From the NCBI RefSeq assembly GCF_036010505.1, contig NZ_CP108569.1, positions 4,382,001-4,446,000 on the forward strand: a stretch of 64,000 bases of DNA. The letters are read 5' to 3'. Made by a program: the position numbers and the translations under genes. Of this stretch, positions 9,126 to 17,636 are shown in pieces. Origin of the DNA: Streptomyces sp. NBC_01197 (GTDB taxonomy: Bacteria; Actinomycetota; Actinomycetes; Streptomycetales; Streptomycetaceae). Under the pieces are notes generated by a model. It was not told the DNA's origin. It made no database searches and saw only the letters and a program-made list of their open reading frames with translations. The number at the start of each line of letters is the position of its first letter. Position 1 is the first letter of the stretch.

Positions 9126-10364
9126 CTACATCCGGCTGAGCGACGCCGCAGCGAACAGCACGTCACGGATCGCCTCGCGGTCGCCCTCCTGTCCGGCGAC
9201 CGCCTCCTCCGGCTCCACGTGCCCCGCCGCCAGCCGGCAGAACTCCCCGCCGTCCAGGGCGACATGCGCAACCGCGTGGTCGGGCGAGCCCTTCACGGCC
9301 GGGGAGTCCAGTGAGATGTACCAGTCGCCGCCGCCCGCGCCCTCGATCTCCAGCCGCAGCGAACGGCCCGGCCGCCCTTCCGGCACCGGCCCGGACGGCC
9401 TCGTGTTCGCCAGTCCTGAACGACGGCGGCCCGCCAGCGTGACAGGCAGCATCCGGGCCGCCAGGTCGATCATGAGGTTGAGATGGGCCGAGGTCGGCGG
9501 GTCGTACGGATAGTCCACGGCCTCCGCGATGTCCCCGGCGTGCACCCAGCACTCGAAGGCGCGGTCCAGGAGTGAGTCCCGCAGCGGCAGGCTGAACTCC
9601 CCGTACGGTACGGAGATCTGCGGGACGTCCTGGCCCGCGAAGGAGACCGTACGGATCAGGGTGTGGCTCTGCTCGCGCCACGGCTCGCGGATCGTACGGT
9701 TCGGGGGAGCGGTGAGCGCTCGCCAGTACCGCTCGCTGCGCTCCGTGGGGGAAAGCGGCGGCTCGCTGCCCAGGATGCCGTCCAGTCCGTCGTCAAGGCC
9801 GAGCGCGGTCGAGACCAGGCCGTCGACGGTCAGCAGATGCCCGATGACGCCGGCGACGGTCGTCCGCCGGGAGGTGGCGTGCTCGTCCTCGAACCACTTC
9901 AGCCGTAGCGGGGCGTGCCACTCGGCGTCGCCGAAGTCGTTCAGCAGGGCGTCCAGCCTGGCGGTCTCCGCGTCGTACGGCGCCGCCCACTCCGGCACCG
10001 GGATGCGGGCCGGCCTGCGGCCCAGGCAGCCCTGGAGGACCCGTCCCCGCAGCAGCGGGTCCAGGTCGAGGTTCCGCTCAGTGTGCAGCAGCGCCACGGC
10101 GTCCCGCAGGCGCAGCGCCTCGTCCGCACAGGGCGCGCAGTCGGTGAGGTGGTCCTCGACCCCCTCGGTCTCCTCGGGGGAGCAGGCCGACAGCGCCCAG
10201 GCGCCGAGCAGCGACTTCAGGACCTTGTGCGAGAGCTTCACCGGAGGCGGGGTCGGCGTCGTCGGAAGGGAGGCCAGGTCGTCGGCGGCCTCGCGCGGAC
10301 CCGGTATCCGCGCTGGAACGTCCTCATCGGGGCATCCGGCCGGTTCCTCTGCCGGCCCCGTCAC
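9126..10364 (-). CDS. Zinc-finger anti-sigma factor fused to a mycothiol-type maleylpyruvate isomerase domain
   Basis: A 412-residue protein, probably the anti-sigma factor for the sigma factor encoded just upstream. Residues 45-95 carry a zf-HC2/ZAS-type zinc finger (H-x3-C-x2-C, seen as HLTDCAPCAD). From about residue 130 there is an MDMPI-type domain: WFEDEHATSRRTTVAGVIGH, a later CWVHAGDIAEAV, and a C-terminal ligand-binding-like part. MDMPI domains are associated with mycothiol chemistry, so this may sense thiol or redox state; that is an inference. The start overlaps the sigma gene stop (ATGA), implying coupled translation in an operon of two. Confidence 0.85.
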   Translation of the reverse strand: MTGPAEEPAGCPDEDVPARIPGPREAADDLASLPTTPTPPPVKLSHKVLKSLLGAWALSACSPEETEGVEDHLTDCAPCADEALRLRDAVALLHTERNLDLDPLLRGRVLQGCLGRRPARIPVPEWAAPYDAETARLDALLNDFGDAEWHAPLRLKWFEDEHATSRRTTVAGVIGHLLTVDGLVSTALGLDDGLDGILGSEPPLSPTERSERYWRALTAPPNRTIREPWREQSHTLIRTVSFAGQDVPQISVPYGEFSLPLRDSLLDRAFECWVHAGDIAEAVDYPYDPPTSAHLNLMIDLAARMLPVTLAGRRRSGLANTRPSGPVPEGRPGRSLRLEIEGAGGGDWYISLDSPAVKGSPDHAVAHVALDGGEFCRLAAGHVEPEEAVAGQEGDREAIRDVLFAAASLSRM

Positions 10365-10966
10365 AGGGCACGGCCGTATCCGGGCGGAGAGGCCCCGTCG
10401 GCCGGCCTGGTGTTGGCCGTGGAGAGCAGTTGAAGGCCGAGCCGGAGCCGCCGCCGGGCCTCGTCCTCGGTGACTCCGAGGTCGGCCGCGGTCTGCCGGT
10501 AGTCCCTGCGCTGGAAATACGCGAGCTCCAGCGCGGCGCGCAGCGGTGCCGGCATGGAGGTCACGATGTAGTCGGCGCGGGCCGCAGCCGACGCCTTGCG
10601 CACCTTCTGCTCAAGCTCTTCCGTCTCCTCCGTGGTGGATTCGCCACGGGCGGCGAGGGAGGCCGTCTCGGCCTGGCGCAGTCGCTCGACGGCCTGGCGG
10701 TGGGCGAGTGTGGCGACCCAGGACCGCATGGAACCGTGCTTCGGCTCGTACTCCTCCGGGTTCTCCCAGACGTGCACGAAGACCTCACGGGTGACGCGGT
10801 CGGCCGCGTCGTCGTCGTCCAGCACGCGGTGGGCCAGGCTGTGTACGAGGGAGGCGAACCGGTCGTACAGCTCGCCCAGCGCGGCTGCCTCACCCCGCGC
10901 GAGCCGCTGCTGCATCCTGCGGTCCCAGCGGGGTGGTGCGTCCTTCGGCATGAGTCCCCCAAACAT
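10361..10966 (-). CDS. ECF-type RNA polymerase sigma factor
   Basis: A 201-residue sigma-70-family factor. Region 2 spans about residues 25-95 (GELYDRFASLVHSLAHRV, VFVHVWENPEEYEP, MRSWVATLAHRQAVERLR). Region 4 is the C-terminal helix-turn-helix (LELAYFQRRDYRQTAADLGV, EDEARRRLRLGL). Two starts are plausible: ATG 10966, preceded by GAGAGG, and ATG 10951, preceded by GGGGGA. The family usually begins MPKDAP, which favours 10951. It is the first gene of the sigma/anti-sigma operon and is divergent from the STAS gene. Confidence 0.9.
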   Translation of the reverse strand: MFGGLMPKDAPPRWDRRMQQRLARGEAAALGELYDRFASLVHSLAHRVLDDDDAADRVTREVFVHVWENPEEYEPKHGSMRSWVATLAHRQAVERLRQAETASLAARGESTTEETEELEQKVRKASAAARADYIVTSMPAPLRAALELAYFQRRDYRQTAADLGVTEDEARRRLRLGLQLLSTANTRPADGASPPGYGRAL

Positions 10967-11332
10967 CTGCCTCTCGTACCTTTCGACAGTAACCGCAGGG
11001 CCTGCGGAGTGCGCCTGTTTGCACCAAGTACGGTCGCGGACCGGCCCGGGGTGATAGGGGGGCGGCCGCCCCCGGTGTGCCGTTCGGTTCTCCGCCGCCC
11101 GGTTCTCCGCTGCCGGTCCGGCCGTTGACCGCTCCTTGATCGGCTTCCTTGACCGATTCCCTTGATCGGTAACGTCGATGGCGACTCAATGTGATCTCTT
11201 CTGTATGAAATCGTCTGCGCGTTTATGGTGGGGGCGGTGTTTCATGAGCGATCGGTGGGGCAGCCGCCCGTGTGGAACGCAAACTTCCGGATCTTCCGGA
11301 CCGGCAGACCGACAGCGGAGAGGTCCAGTCCC
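10967..11332. promoter_or_regulatory. Divergent sigma/STAS promoter interval with four TTGAYCG repeats
   Basis: 366 bases between the divergent sigma factor and STAS genes. At 11125-11169 the heptamer TTGACCG/TTGATCG occurs four times, starting at 11125, 11136, 11149 and 11162 (spacing 11, 13 and 13 bases). Regularly spaced direct copies suggest a binding site for a regulator, though TTGAC also resembles a -35 box. No gene is seen here. Confidence 0.45.
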
Positions 11333-11728
11333 GTGATGCTGAACGTGATCGAAGCCGAACGCGGTGTATGGCTCGTCCTGCGCATATCGGGTGAAATGGA
11401 CCTGGTGAGCTCCCCCGAGGTCCGGCAGCGTGTCCATGACGCGGTGGCCGTCGGTTGCCACGACGTGGTGCTCGACCTGTCGGACGTGGTGTTCTGCGAC
11501 TCCAGCGGCGTCGGCGTACTGATCGCGGCCCGCAGACTGATGCGCTCCTGCCAGGGCCGGCTGCGGCTGATCCTGCCGGGCGGCGGCGAAGTGGACGGCA
11601 TGTCGGGCCAGGGCGGCGCCGCGCACGTGAACAAGGTGCTGGGAGCGCTGGGAGTCCGGCGGCTCTTCGAGGTGTACGCGGACGTGTACGACGCCACGGC
11701 GGACGACGCGCAGCCGATCTCGGCGTAG
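11333..11728 (+). CDS. STAS-domain anti-sigma factor antagonist
   Basis: A small cytoplasmic protein of 131 residues from GTG 11333 (or ATG 11336, one codon later). It has the STAS/SpoIIAA fold signature with the phosphorylatable serine in DLSDVVFCDSSGVGVL near residue 58. In the family, the dephosphorylated form binds an anti-sigma kinase and frees its sigma factor. Residues 85-105 contain a glycine-rich insert (PGGGEVDGMSGQGGAAH) not typical of the family. The start is supported by GGAGAGG about 10 bases upstream. The frame is open to 11225, but without a ribosome-binding site. The partner could be the HATPase protein at 17710, but this is not shown. Confidence 0.85.
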   Translation: MMLNVIEAERGVWLVLRISGEMDLVSSPEVRQRVHDAVAVGCHDVVLDLSDVVFCDSSGVGVLIAARRLMRSCQGRLRLILPGGGEVDGMSGQGGAAHVNKVLGALGVRRLFEVYADVYDATADDAQPISA

Positions 11729-11894
11729 CGAGCGCCCCGGGCCGGGCCGGCGAACCACTGTGCCCGCAGGTTTGCCCCTGGGGCCCTTAATGAACTGGGC
11801 GGCCGTGCGGTAATGATGGGGGAGAACCAGGGGCCCGGAGCCGGACGGGACCCGCCGCCGGATCCGCCGGCGTGGTGCCGTCTCGGGAGGGCGT

Positions 11895-13361
11895 ATGCGC
11901 AGCCAACAGTCGAAGCGCGAGAGCGGGCTGCCCGCGGCTGCGGGCACCGTCAGGCGCCCGAGCGTCCCCGCCCTCCCCGTACAGCGCGACCTCGCGGTCC
12001 GCTCCCCGCAGGGGCTTCTCGCCCTCCAACGCGCAGCGGGGAACGCGGCGGTGGCCGGTCTCGCGTCCCGTGGTGCGGGTTCCGCGGCGCCCGTTGCCGC
12101 GCCCGCCATCCAGCGGGTACGGACCGGCGCCCCGACCGGCATCGTCGGTGGCGGCGACGATGCGCACTTCACCACACAGGCCCCGGAGGGCGTCCTGCGC
12201 GACGGCCGCCGGCAGCCGGACGGCCTGATCGGCCATCATGTGGACCATGTGGACGCCCAGGACCACCACCCGGGCGACGTCAGCCTCCGGTTCTCCGACG
12301 ACGGCACGCTCGCCGTGCACGACACCGAGCGGGAACCCAAGGAGTTCTACGCGTCGGACGAGGTGTTCCAGCACGCGGTGGCTCGGCTGAAGGAGGTCGG
12401 CAGCGCGTACACGCTCGTCCGGGGCGGCGCGCAGATCAAGACGGCCGCGGGGACGCTGGGCAAGGTCACCCCGGTCACGGCGGACGCCGCCACCCGGCAG
12501 AAGGCCGGCCGCTTCGCCGACCTGCTGCAGGCCAAATGCATCGACGTGGCGCGCAAGGTCGTGGGCTCCTACCAGATGCAGGTGGTGATGTCCGGGAACG
12601 GCGGCGCCGCGCCCTGGCGCGAGAAGGTCGGTCTGCACCTCGCCCATCACCTGGACAAGACCGCGCGTTCCGGCGGTACGACCAACCCGGCGGAGGCCGC
12701 CGCGGCGGCGAGCGGCACCGAGGTCCCCAAGGAGCCGGAGGTGGCCCGGGACTACGGAACCACCCTGCGCGAGCGGCCCGCCGAAGCGGACCGGGCCGCA
12801 CAGGAGATGGGCGTCAACCAGTACGCCCGGCCGCTGGTCGGGGAGGGCTTCGGCACCCACTCCGTCGGCGACGACGACAAGCGCGACTTCGCCACGGTGC
12901 CCGACGGTGAGGAGTTCACGGACCGCGCCGCCGACGACATCTGGAACTACCACTTCGCCGGGGTCGTCGCCCGCAGCATGGACGAGGAGTCCTGGGTCAC
13001 GCTGGAGAACTACAACCGCAACTACAACGCCCAGGGTGCGCTGAAGGCCCTGGAGAAGAAGCTGTTCAAGGCGTATCAGGAGAAGACGAGGTCGGTCCTG
13101 AACGGCTACCGGGGCAAGACACCGCAGGGCGTCTTCGACAGCGACAAGGTCACCGCGATGATCCAGGAACTCGCCGGCACCACGCGCCAGAACGCCCAGC
13201 AGGAGTTCCAGAAGCTCGGCACGGACAAACTGGCCTGGCAGGGCAAGTGGTTCTTCCGTCTCTACGGCTCCCAGCCCGGCGAGACCTTCCACGACAAGCA
13301 GTACGGGGGCGGCGCCAACGACATCGTGAACCCGCTGACCGTCCGGGTGCGCCGCGCGTAA
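11895..13361 (+). CDS. Large protein with LQRxAGN leader, candidate injection-system cargo or effector
   Basis: A 488-residue protein that I cannot assign to an enzyme family. Near residues 38-55 it has LLALQRAAGNAAVAGL. This closely matches the LQR-x-AGN-x-AV motif seen near the N-terminus of many actinobacterial proteins associated with extracellular contractile injection systems and DUF4157-type toxins. A histidine-rich stretch (HHVDHVDAQDHH) follows near residue 115. The C-terminal half (about 340-488) is compact, rich in W, Y, N and charged residues (DIWNYHFAGVVARSMDEESW, WFFRLYGS), as for a folded globular domain. There is no signal peptide or membrane helix. GGGAGG 7 bases before ATG 11895 supports the start. 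It stands alone, with no injection-system structural genes in the window. Confidence 0.7.
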   Translation: MRSQQSKRESGLPAAAGTVRRPSVPALPVQRDLAVRSPQGLLALQRAAGNAAVAGLASRGAGSAAPVAAPAIQRVRTGAPTGIVGGGDDAHFTTQAPEGVLRDGRRQPDGLIGHHVDHVDAQDHHPGDVSLRFSDDGTLAVHDTEREPKEFYASDEVFQHAVARLKEVGSAYTLVRGGAQIKTAAGTLGKVTPVTADAATRQKAGRFADLLQAKCIDVARKVVGSYQMQVVMSGNGGAAPWREKVGLHLAHHLDKTARSGGTTNPAEAAAAASGTEVPKEPEVARDYGTTLRERPAEADRAAQEMGVNQYARPLVGEGFGTHSVGDDDKRDFATVPDGEEFTDRAADDIWNYHFAGVVARSMDEESWVTLENYNRNYNAQGALKALEKKLFKAYQEKTRSVLNGYRGKTPQGVFDSDKVTAMIQELAGTTRQNAQQEFQKLGTDKLAWQGKWFFRLYGSQPGETFHDKQYGGGANDIVNPLTVRVRRA

Positions 13362-13406
13362 GCCTCCTGCTGCTCCCGCGCTGAGCCCCCTAGCCGTCCC
13401 CGCCCC

Positions 13407-14936
13407 TCAGCCGTACAACTCCCGCAGCTTGTACTTGAGTACCTTCCGCAGCGCGTCGTTGCGCGGCAGGGCGTCCACCAGCTCCAGCTGCTCCGGCAGT
13501 TTGTGTACGGAGAGGCCCTCGCCGCGCAGGAACGCCGACATGGCTGCCGGCGTCAGGTCCTCGGCGCCGGGCCGCCGCTCGATCACCGCGCACACCCGCT
13601 CGCCGCGCTCCTGGTCCGGGAGCCCGACGACCGCCGCGTCGGCGACCGCCGGGTGCTGGTGCAGCAGGTCCTCTATCTCCTTGGCCGAGATGTTCTCGCC
13701 CTTGCGGATGATGATGTCCTTCATCCGCCCGGTCAGCACGAGATGGCCGGTCTCCTTGAGGTGGCCCACATCGCCGGTGACCAGGAAGCCGTCGGCGTCG
13801 AAGACACCCGTCGCCTGGGCGGGGCCCGAGTACCCCTGGCAGACCGCCTCGCCGCGCAGCCGCACCTCGCCGTCGACCCCCGCGGGCAGCGGTTTGCCCT
13901 CCGGGTCCACGATGCGGATCTCCATCCCGGCCGGCGGACGGCCCTCCGTGGTGGCGAGGTTCTCGGCCGTGTCGTCGGGGGCTCCCATGGTGATCATGGG
14001 GACCTCCGTCATGCCGTAGCCGTGGGTGAGCTGGACGCCCATCTCCCGTACCACCGCGTGGTAGATCTCCGGCGGCTTCGGCGCACCGCCGCCGGCCAGC
14101 AGCCGCAGGGTGGGGACCAGCCGCTGTCCGGGCACCTTGCGCTGCTCGGTGAGGAACATCGAGTAGAACGCGGTGGAGCCGCCCGCGACCGTCACCCCGT
14201 GCCTGCGGTACTCGGGCAGCGCCGTGTCCATCGCGAAGTGCTCGAACAGCACGGCAGGGAAGCCGTACAGGAGCAGCATCACCGTGTAGTCCGGGCCGCC
14301 GATGTGCGCGAAGGGGAAGGCCATCGAGCCGACGTCGTCCGCCGTGAGGTGCAGGGCGTGGGCCAGGCAGGAGCCGCCCGCGATCAGTGAACGGTCCGTG
14401 TGCAGCACGCCCTTGGGGTCGGACGTGGTGCCGGACGTCCAGTAGATCCAGCGGACCGCGGTGCCGTCGGCGGGCGGGGGTGGGAGTACGGCGGGATCGC
14501 CGTCCGGGAGGGCGTCGTACGCCTCGAAGACGCCCCGGGCGCCCAGCCGTTCCGCCATGGATGTGTGGTCGTGGCCGCGCCAGGTGCCCGGTACGGCGAA
14601 GAAGTCCGCCCGGGACTCGCGGAGCGCGAAGCCGACCTCGCGGTCCCGGTAGAACGGGATCACCGGCGACTGGACCGCGCCGAGCCTGGCCAGGGCGAAT
14701 GAGAGCAGCACCGTCTCGATCCGGGTCGGCAGCTGCCAGGCGACCACGCTGCCCGGCCGTACCCCCATCCCGTACAGCCCGGCGGCGACGCGCTCGGCGC
14801 CGTCCCGCAGCTCCCCGAAGGTCAGGATGCGGTCGCCCTGGAGCAGGACGGGCCGGTCCGGGGTCAGCCCGGCGCGGCGGTCGACCAGTTCCCACAGCGT
14901 GCGGGACGCGCCCAGTGCGTGTGCGGTGTCGTCCAT
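13407..14936 (-). CDS. Acyl-CoA synthetase (AMP-forming, class I adenylate-forming)
   Basis: Activates a carboxylic acid to its CoA thioester through an acyl-adenylate. About 509 residues. It has the P-loop-like YWTSGTTSDPKGVLH near residue 165, HGYGMTEVP in the middle, TGDVGHLKETGHLVLTGR, and the C-terminal KDIIIRKGENISAKEIED hinge. The catalytic lysine is in LRKVLKYKLRE at the end. It resembles cyclohexanecarboxylate or fatty-acyl ligases of degradative clusters. Two starts, 14951 and 14936, have identical GGGAGTTCGGGG leaders. It is divergent from the acyl-CoA dehydrogenase pair across two CTGAC-N5-GTCAG palindromes. Confidence 0.93.
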   Translation of the reverse strand: MDDTAHALGASRTLWELVDRRAGLTPDRPVLLQGDRILTFGELRDGAERVAAGLYGMGVRPGSVVAWQLPTRIETVLLSFALARLGAVQSPVIPFYRDREVGFALRESRADFFAVPGTWRGHDHTSMAERLGARGVFEAYDALPDGDPAVLPPPPADGTAVRWIYWTSGTTSDPKGVLHTDRSLIAGGSCLAHALHLTADDVGSMAFPFAHIGGPDYTVMLLLYGFPAVLFEHFAMDTALPEYRRHGVTVAGGSTAFYSMFLTEQRKVPGQRLVPTLRLLAGGGAPKPPEIYHAVVREMGVQLTHGYGMTEVPMITMGAPDDTAENLATTEGRPPAGMEIRIVDPEGKPLPAGVDGEVRLRGEAVCQGYSGPAQATGVFDADGFLVTGDVGHLKETGHLVLTGRMKDIIIRKGENISAKEIEDLLHQHPAVADAAVVGLPDQERGERVCAVIERRPGAEDLTPAAMSAFLRGEGLSVHKLPEQLELVDALPRNDALRKVLKYKLRELYG

Positions 14937-14981
14937 GCCCCGAACTCCCATACCCCGAACTCCCTCATGCCGACGAGCCAG

Positions 14982-14996
14982 CTGACGGGTAGTCAG
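14982..14996. promoter_or_regulatory. Palindromic operator CTGACGGGTAGTCAG
   Basis: Exact match to the CTGAC-N5-GTCAG palindrome shared by several catabolic promoters in this window. It lies about 30-45 bases upstream of the acyl-CoA synthetase start, in the divergent interval with the acyl-CoA dehydrogenases. Size and symmetry suit a TetR-family dimer. Confidence 0.75.
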
Positions 14997-15059
14997 ATCG
15001 TGTGGAGAGCGTAGGGCTCCGTGCCTTGTCGGTCCAGGGGGCCGGAGCTAGCCTGTCAT

Positions 15060-15074
15060 CTGACGGCCCATCAG
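15060..15074. promoter_or_regulatory. Palindromic operator, near match CTGACGGCCCATCAG
   Basis: Nine of ten fixed bases match the CTGAC-N5-GTCAG palindrome. It lies 87 bases before the acyl-CoA dehydrogenase start at 15161, in the same divergent interval as the exact site at 14982. Confidence 0.6.
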
Positions 15075-15160
15075 GTCCCCGGCGGGGTACCCGATGGATA
15101 TCCGTCGGGTCTCCGCCCCGGCGGATATCGGGCCACCGGACAGCCGGAAGGGACACCCTG

Positions 15161-16351
15161 ATGGACCTCAGGTACACGCAGGACGAGGAGGTCTTCCGCG
15201 GGCAGCTGAAGGAGTGGCTCGCGAAAGCTCTCCCGGCGCTGCCGCCCGCGCCGGACCCGCTGGACTGGCCGGGGCGGCGCGCGTACGACACGGCGTGGCA
15301 GCGGATGCTGTACGAGGCCGGGTACGCGGGGCTGCACTGGCCGGCCGACGCGGGCGGTCGCGGTGCCACCCCCACCCAGCACCTGATCTTCCTGGAGGAG
15401 ACGGAGCGGGCCGGAGCCCCTTACGTCGGGGCGAACTTCGTCGGGCTGCTGCACGCCGGCCCGACGATCGCCGCCGAGGGGACCGTGGAGCAGCGGGCCC
15501 GCTGGCTGCCGCCGGTGCTGCGCGGGGACGAGGTCTGGTGCCAGGGATTCAGCGAGCCCGGCGCAGGGTCGGACCTGGCGTCGCTGCGGACCAGGGCGGT
15601 ACGGGACGGCGATCACTATGTGGTCAGCGGATCCAAGGTCTGGACCTCGCACGCCGAGGTCGCCGACTGGTGCGAGCTGCTGGTCCGTACGGAACCGGTC
15701 AGCGACGCGGTGCCCAAGCACCGCGGCATCACCTGGCTCGCGATGCGGATGGACGCCCCCGGCGTGACCGTACGGCCGCTTCGGACGCTCGCCGGGTCCA
15801 CCGAGTTCGCCGAGATGTTCCTCGACGACGTACGGATACCGGTCACCGACCGGGTCGGCGCAGAGAACGACGGCTGGCGCGTCACGATGGTCACCCTCTC
15901 CTACGAGCGCGGCACCGCCTTCGTGGGCGAGGTCGTCGCCTGCCGCCGCACCCTGGGCGAACTGGCCCGTACAGCACGGGACAACGGCCGCTGGGAGGAC
16001 CCGGCGCTGCGCCGCCGACTGGGCCGGCTCGGCGCCGAGTTCGCCGCGCTGTGGCGGCTCACCCAGTGGAATGTGAGCGAGTCGCAGGGCGGGGGCGTGG
16101 GGAGCCGCGGCGGGGGCGGTTTCGGGGTGCCGGGGATCGGCGGCTCGGTCTTCAAGCTCCGCTACTCGCAGGCCCGCCAGGAGCTGTACGAGGCGGCCGC
16201 CGATGTGCTGGGCCCCGACGCCCTCGACCTCGCGCACCCCTGGAACCAGGACCGGCTGTCCTCGCTCTCGTACACGATCGCCGCGGGCACCTCGCAGATT
16301 CAGCAGAACATCGTCGCCGAGCGAATCCTCGGCCTCCCCAAGGAGCGCTGA
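15161..16351 (+). CDS. Acyl-CoA dehydrogenase (probable large subunit of a heteromer)
   Basis: FAD-dependent enzyme that introduces a 2,3-double bond into an acyl-CoA; 396 residues. It shows the family core: GLHWPADAGGRG, WCQGFSEPGAGSDLASL (flavin site, near residue 130), a beta-domain with KVWTSHAEVADWCELLVR, and the C-terminal AAGTSQIQQNIVAERILGL. A glycine-rich insert (GGGVGSRGGGGFG) near residue 305 interrupts the C-terminal helical domain and is unusual. GGAAGGGA before ATG 15161 sets the start. The stop overlaps the next acyl-CoA dehydrogenase gene (TGATG). Such pairs often form alpha2-beta2 heterotetramers in actinobacterial sterol catabolism. Confidence 0.92.
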   Translation: MDLRYTQDEEVFRGQLKEWLAKALPALPPAPDPLDWPGRRAYDTAWQRMLYEAGYAGLHWPADAGGRGATPTQHLIFLEETERAGAPYVGANFVGLLHAGPTIAAEGTVEQRARWLPPVLRGDEVWCQGFSEPGAGSDLASLRTRAVRDGDHYVVSGSKVWTSHAEVADWCELLVRTEPVSDAVPKHRGITWLAMRMDAPGVTVRPLRTLAGSTEFAEMFLDDVRIPVTDRVGAENDGWRVTMVTLSYERGTAFVGEVVACRRTLGELARTARDNGRWEDPALRRRLGRLGAEFAALWRLTQWNVSESQGGGVGSRGGGGFGVPGIGGSVFKLRYSQARQELYEAAADVLGPDALDLAHPWNQDRLSSLSYTIAAGTSQIQQNIVAERILGLPKER

Positions 16352-17232
16352 TGGAGTTCCGGCTCACCGACGATCAACTGGCCCTGCGTACCGGCTTCCG
16401 CGCGCTGCTGGACGGCCGCTTCGGCCGGGAGGCGCTGCGGGCCGCCGTGGAGCGGCCGGCCATCGACCGCGCCCTGTGGCGGGAGCTGGGCGACGCCGGG
16501 CTCTTCTCGCTCCGGCTGCCCGAGGCGGACGGCGGGGTCGGGCTCGGGCTGCCCGAGGCCGTCCTCGTCTTCGAGGAGGCGGGGCGGGCGCTGCTGCCGG
16601 GCCCGCTGGTCGCCACGCATCTCGCGGCTGGAACGGTGCCGGGCGCCGACACCGGGCGGACCGTCGTCGCGGCCTCGGACGGGGCGCTGGTGGAGTGGCT
16701 CGCGGAGGCCGACGAGGTGGTGGGCGAGGCCGGCGATGCCCGCCCCGTACGGTCGGTGGACCCGCTGACACCGCTGCACCGGGTGACCGGCGGACCCGAA
16801 CATCCCGGCCGGTCCGCCGCGGCCGTGCTCACGGCGGCCCTCCAGCTCGGCAGTGCGGCGCGTACCACCGAACTGGCCGTCCAGTACGCGAAGGAGCGTG
16901 AGCAGTTCGGCCGGCCGATCGGCGCCTTCCAGGCCGTCAAGCACCTCTGCGCCGGGATGCTCGTACGGACCGAGCTCGCCAGGGCCGCGGTGTACGCGGC
17001 GGCGGTGACCTCCGAAGGGCGCTGGGGCGGTGCGGATACCGATGCCGCGGGGGCCAAGCTGCTCGCCGACGACGCTGCCGTCCGCAACGCCCGGGACTGT
17101 CTCCAGGTACACGGCGGCATGGGATTCACCTGGGAGTCAGATGTTCATCTTCATCTGAAACGGGCCTGGGTGAGGGCCGGGCAGTGGATCACCGGGGCCG
17201 AGGCCGAAGAGCTGATCGCCGCGGCGCTGTGA
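16351..17232 (+). CDS. Short acyl-CoA dehydrogenase (probable partner subunit)
   Basis: 293 residues, clearly shorter than the usual 370-400. The N-terminal helical domain (MEFRLTDDQLALRTGFRALL, ADGGVGLGLPEAVLVFEEAG) and C-terminal domain (YAKEREQFGRPIGAFQAVKH, QVHGGMGFTWESDVHLHLKR) are present. The middle beta-domain, which helps bind flavin and substrate, is largely missing (about residues 100-150). This fits the non-catalytic or half-site subunit of heteromeric acyl-CoA dehydrogenases. Its start overlaps the preceding gene's stop by one base, so the two are translationally coupled. Confidence 0.9.
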   Translation: MEFRLTDDQLALRTGFRALLDGRFGREALRAAVERPAIDRALWRELGDAGLFSLRLPEADGGVGLGLPEAVLVFEEAGRALLPGPLVATHLAAGTVPGADTGRTVVAASDGALVEWLAEADEVVGEAGDARPVRSVDPLTPLHRVTGGPEHPGRSAAAVLTAALQLGSAARTTELAVQYAKEREQFGRPIGAFQAVKHLCAGMLVRTELARAAVYAAAVTSEGRWGGADTDAAGAKLLADDAAVRNARDCLQVHGGMGFTWESDVHLHLKRAWVRAGQWITGAEAEELIAAAL

Positions 17233-17477
17233 GGCGGCCGGGAGGTCTGCCGGGAGATCCTGTGAGGTCGGCTGTGAGGTCTGGTGTGAGGGTTACCGGA
17301 GCGTCACCGTGCGTTGATACCGGGTTGTGTCCTTCGACAGGGCCGTCACGGGCCGGAGTCGGCGTCACGCTCCGGTACGCTCCGTGGGATGCGAATGACC
17401 GTGTTGCTCGGATGCCCCGTTGGCACCTCTGAGGTGGCAGCGGGCCGGGGAATGCGCGCCGTTCGTACCGTACGTGG

Positions 17478-17552
17478 GTGCGAGAAGTGCCTTCGTTCGA
17501 CTGTCCGCAGCAGGCGTCGCACAGTATGCACCACGCCTACTCCTTCGCGCTG
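17478..17552 (+). CDS. Possible 24-residue small ORF
   Basis: A GTG-started frame in an otherwise gene-free region. It reads VREVPSFDCPQQ and ends MHHAYSFALEYA. There is no clear ribosome-binding site, and GC at third positions (about three quarters) is lower than in neighbours. It is upstream of the HATPase gene and a hairpin, so it could be a leader peptide or chance. Confidence 0.2.
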
Positions 17553-17601
17553 GAATATGCCTGAAGCGCTTGTTGCGGTGACTGTACGTCAACCATGCTG
17601 T

Positions 17602-17636
17602 CTCTCAAGGGAATCACGTTCCGTGATCCCTGAGAG
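17602..17636. promoter_or_regulatory. Bulged hairpin in the leader of the HATPase gene
   Basis: CTCTCAAGGGAATCACG, then a TTC loop, then CGTGATCCCTGAGAG. The arms pair over about 15 bp with two bulged adenines. There is no T-run. It lies about 75 bases before GTG 17710, within a 477-base interval that holds no convincing gene. It could act as a terminator for the acyl-CoA dehydrogenase operon or as an RNA control element. Confidence 0.55.

Noticed and set aside
11239..11262. SigB-type promoter upstream of the STAS gene
   Set aside because: The -35-like GTTT and a G-rich -10 are too degenerate to claim.
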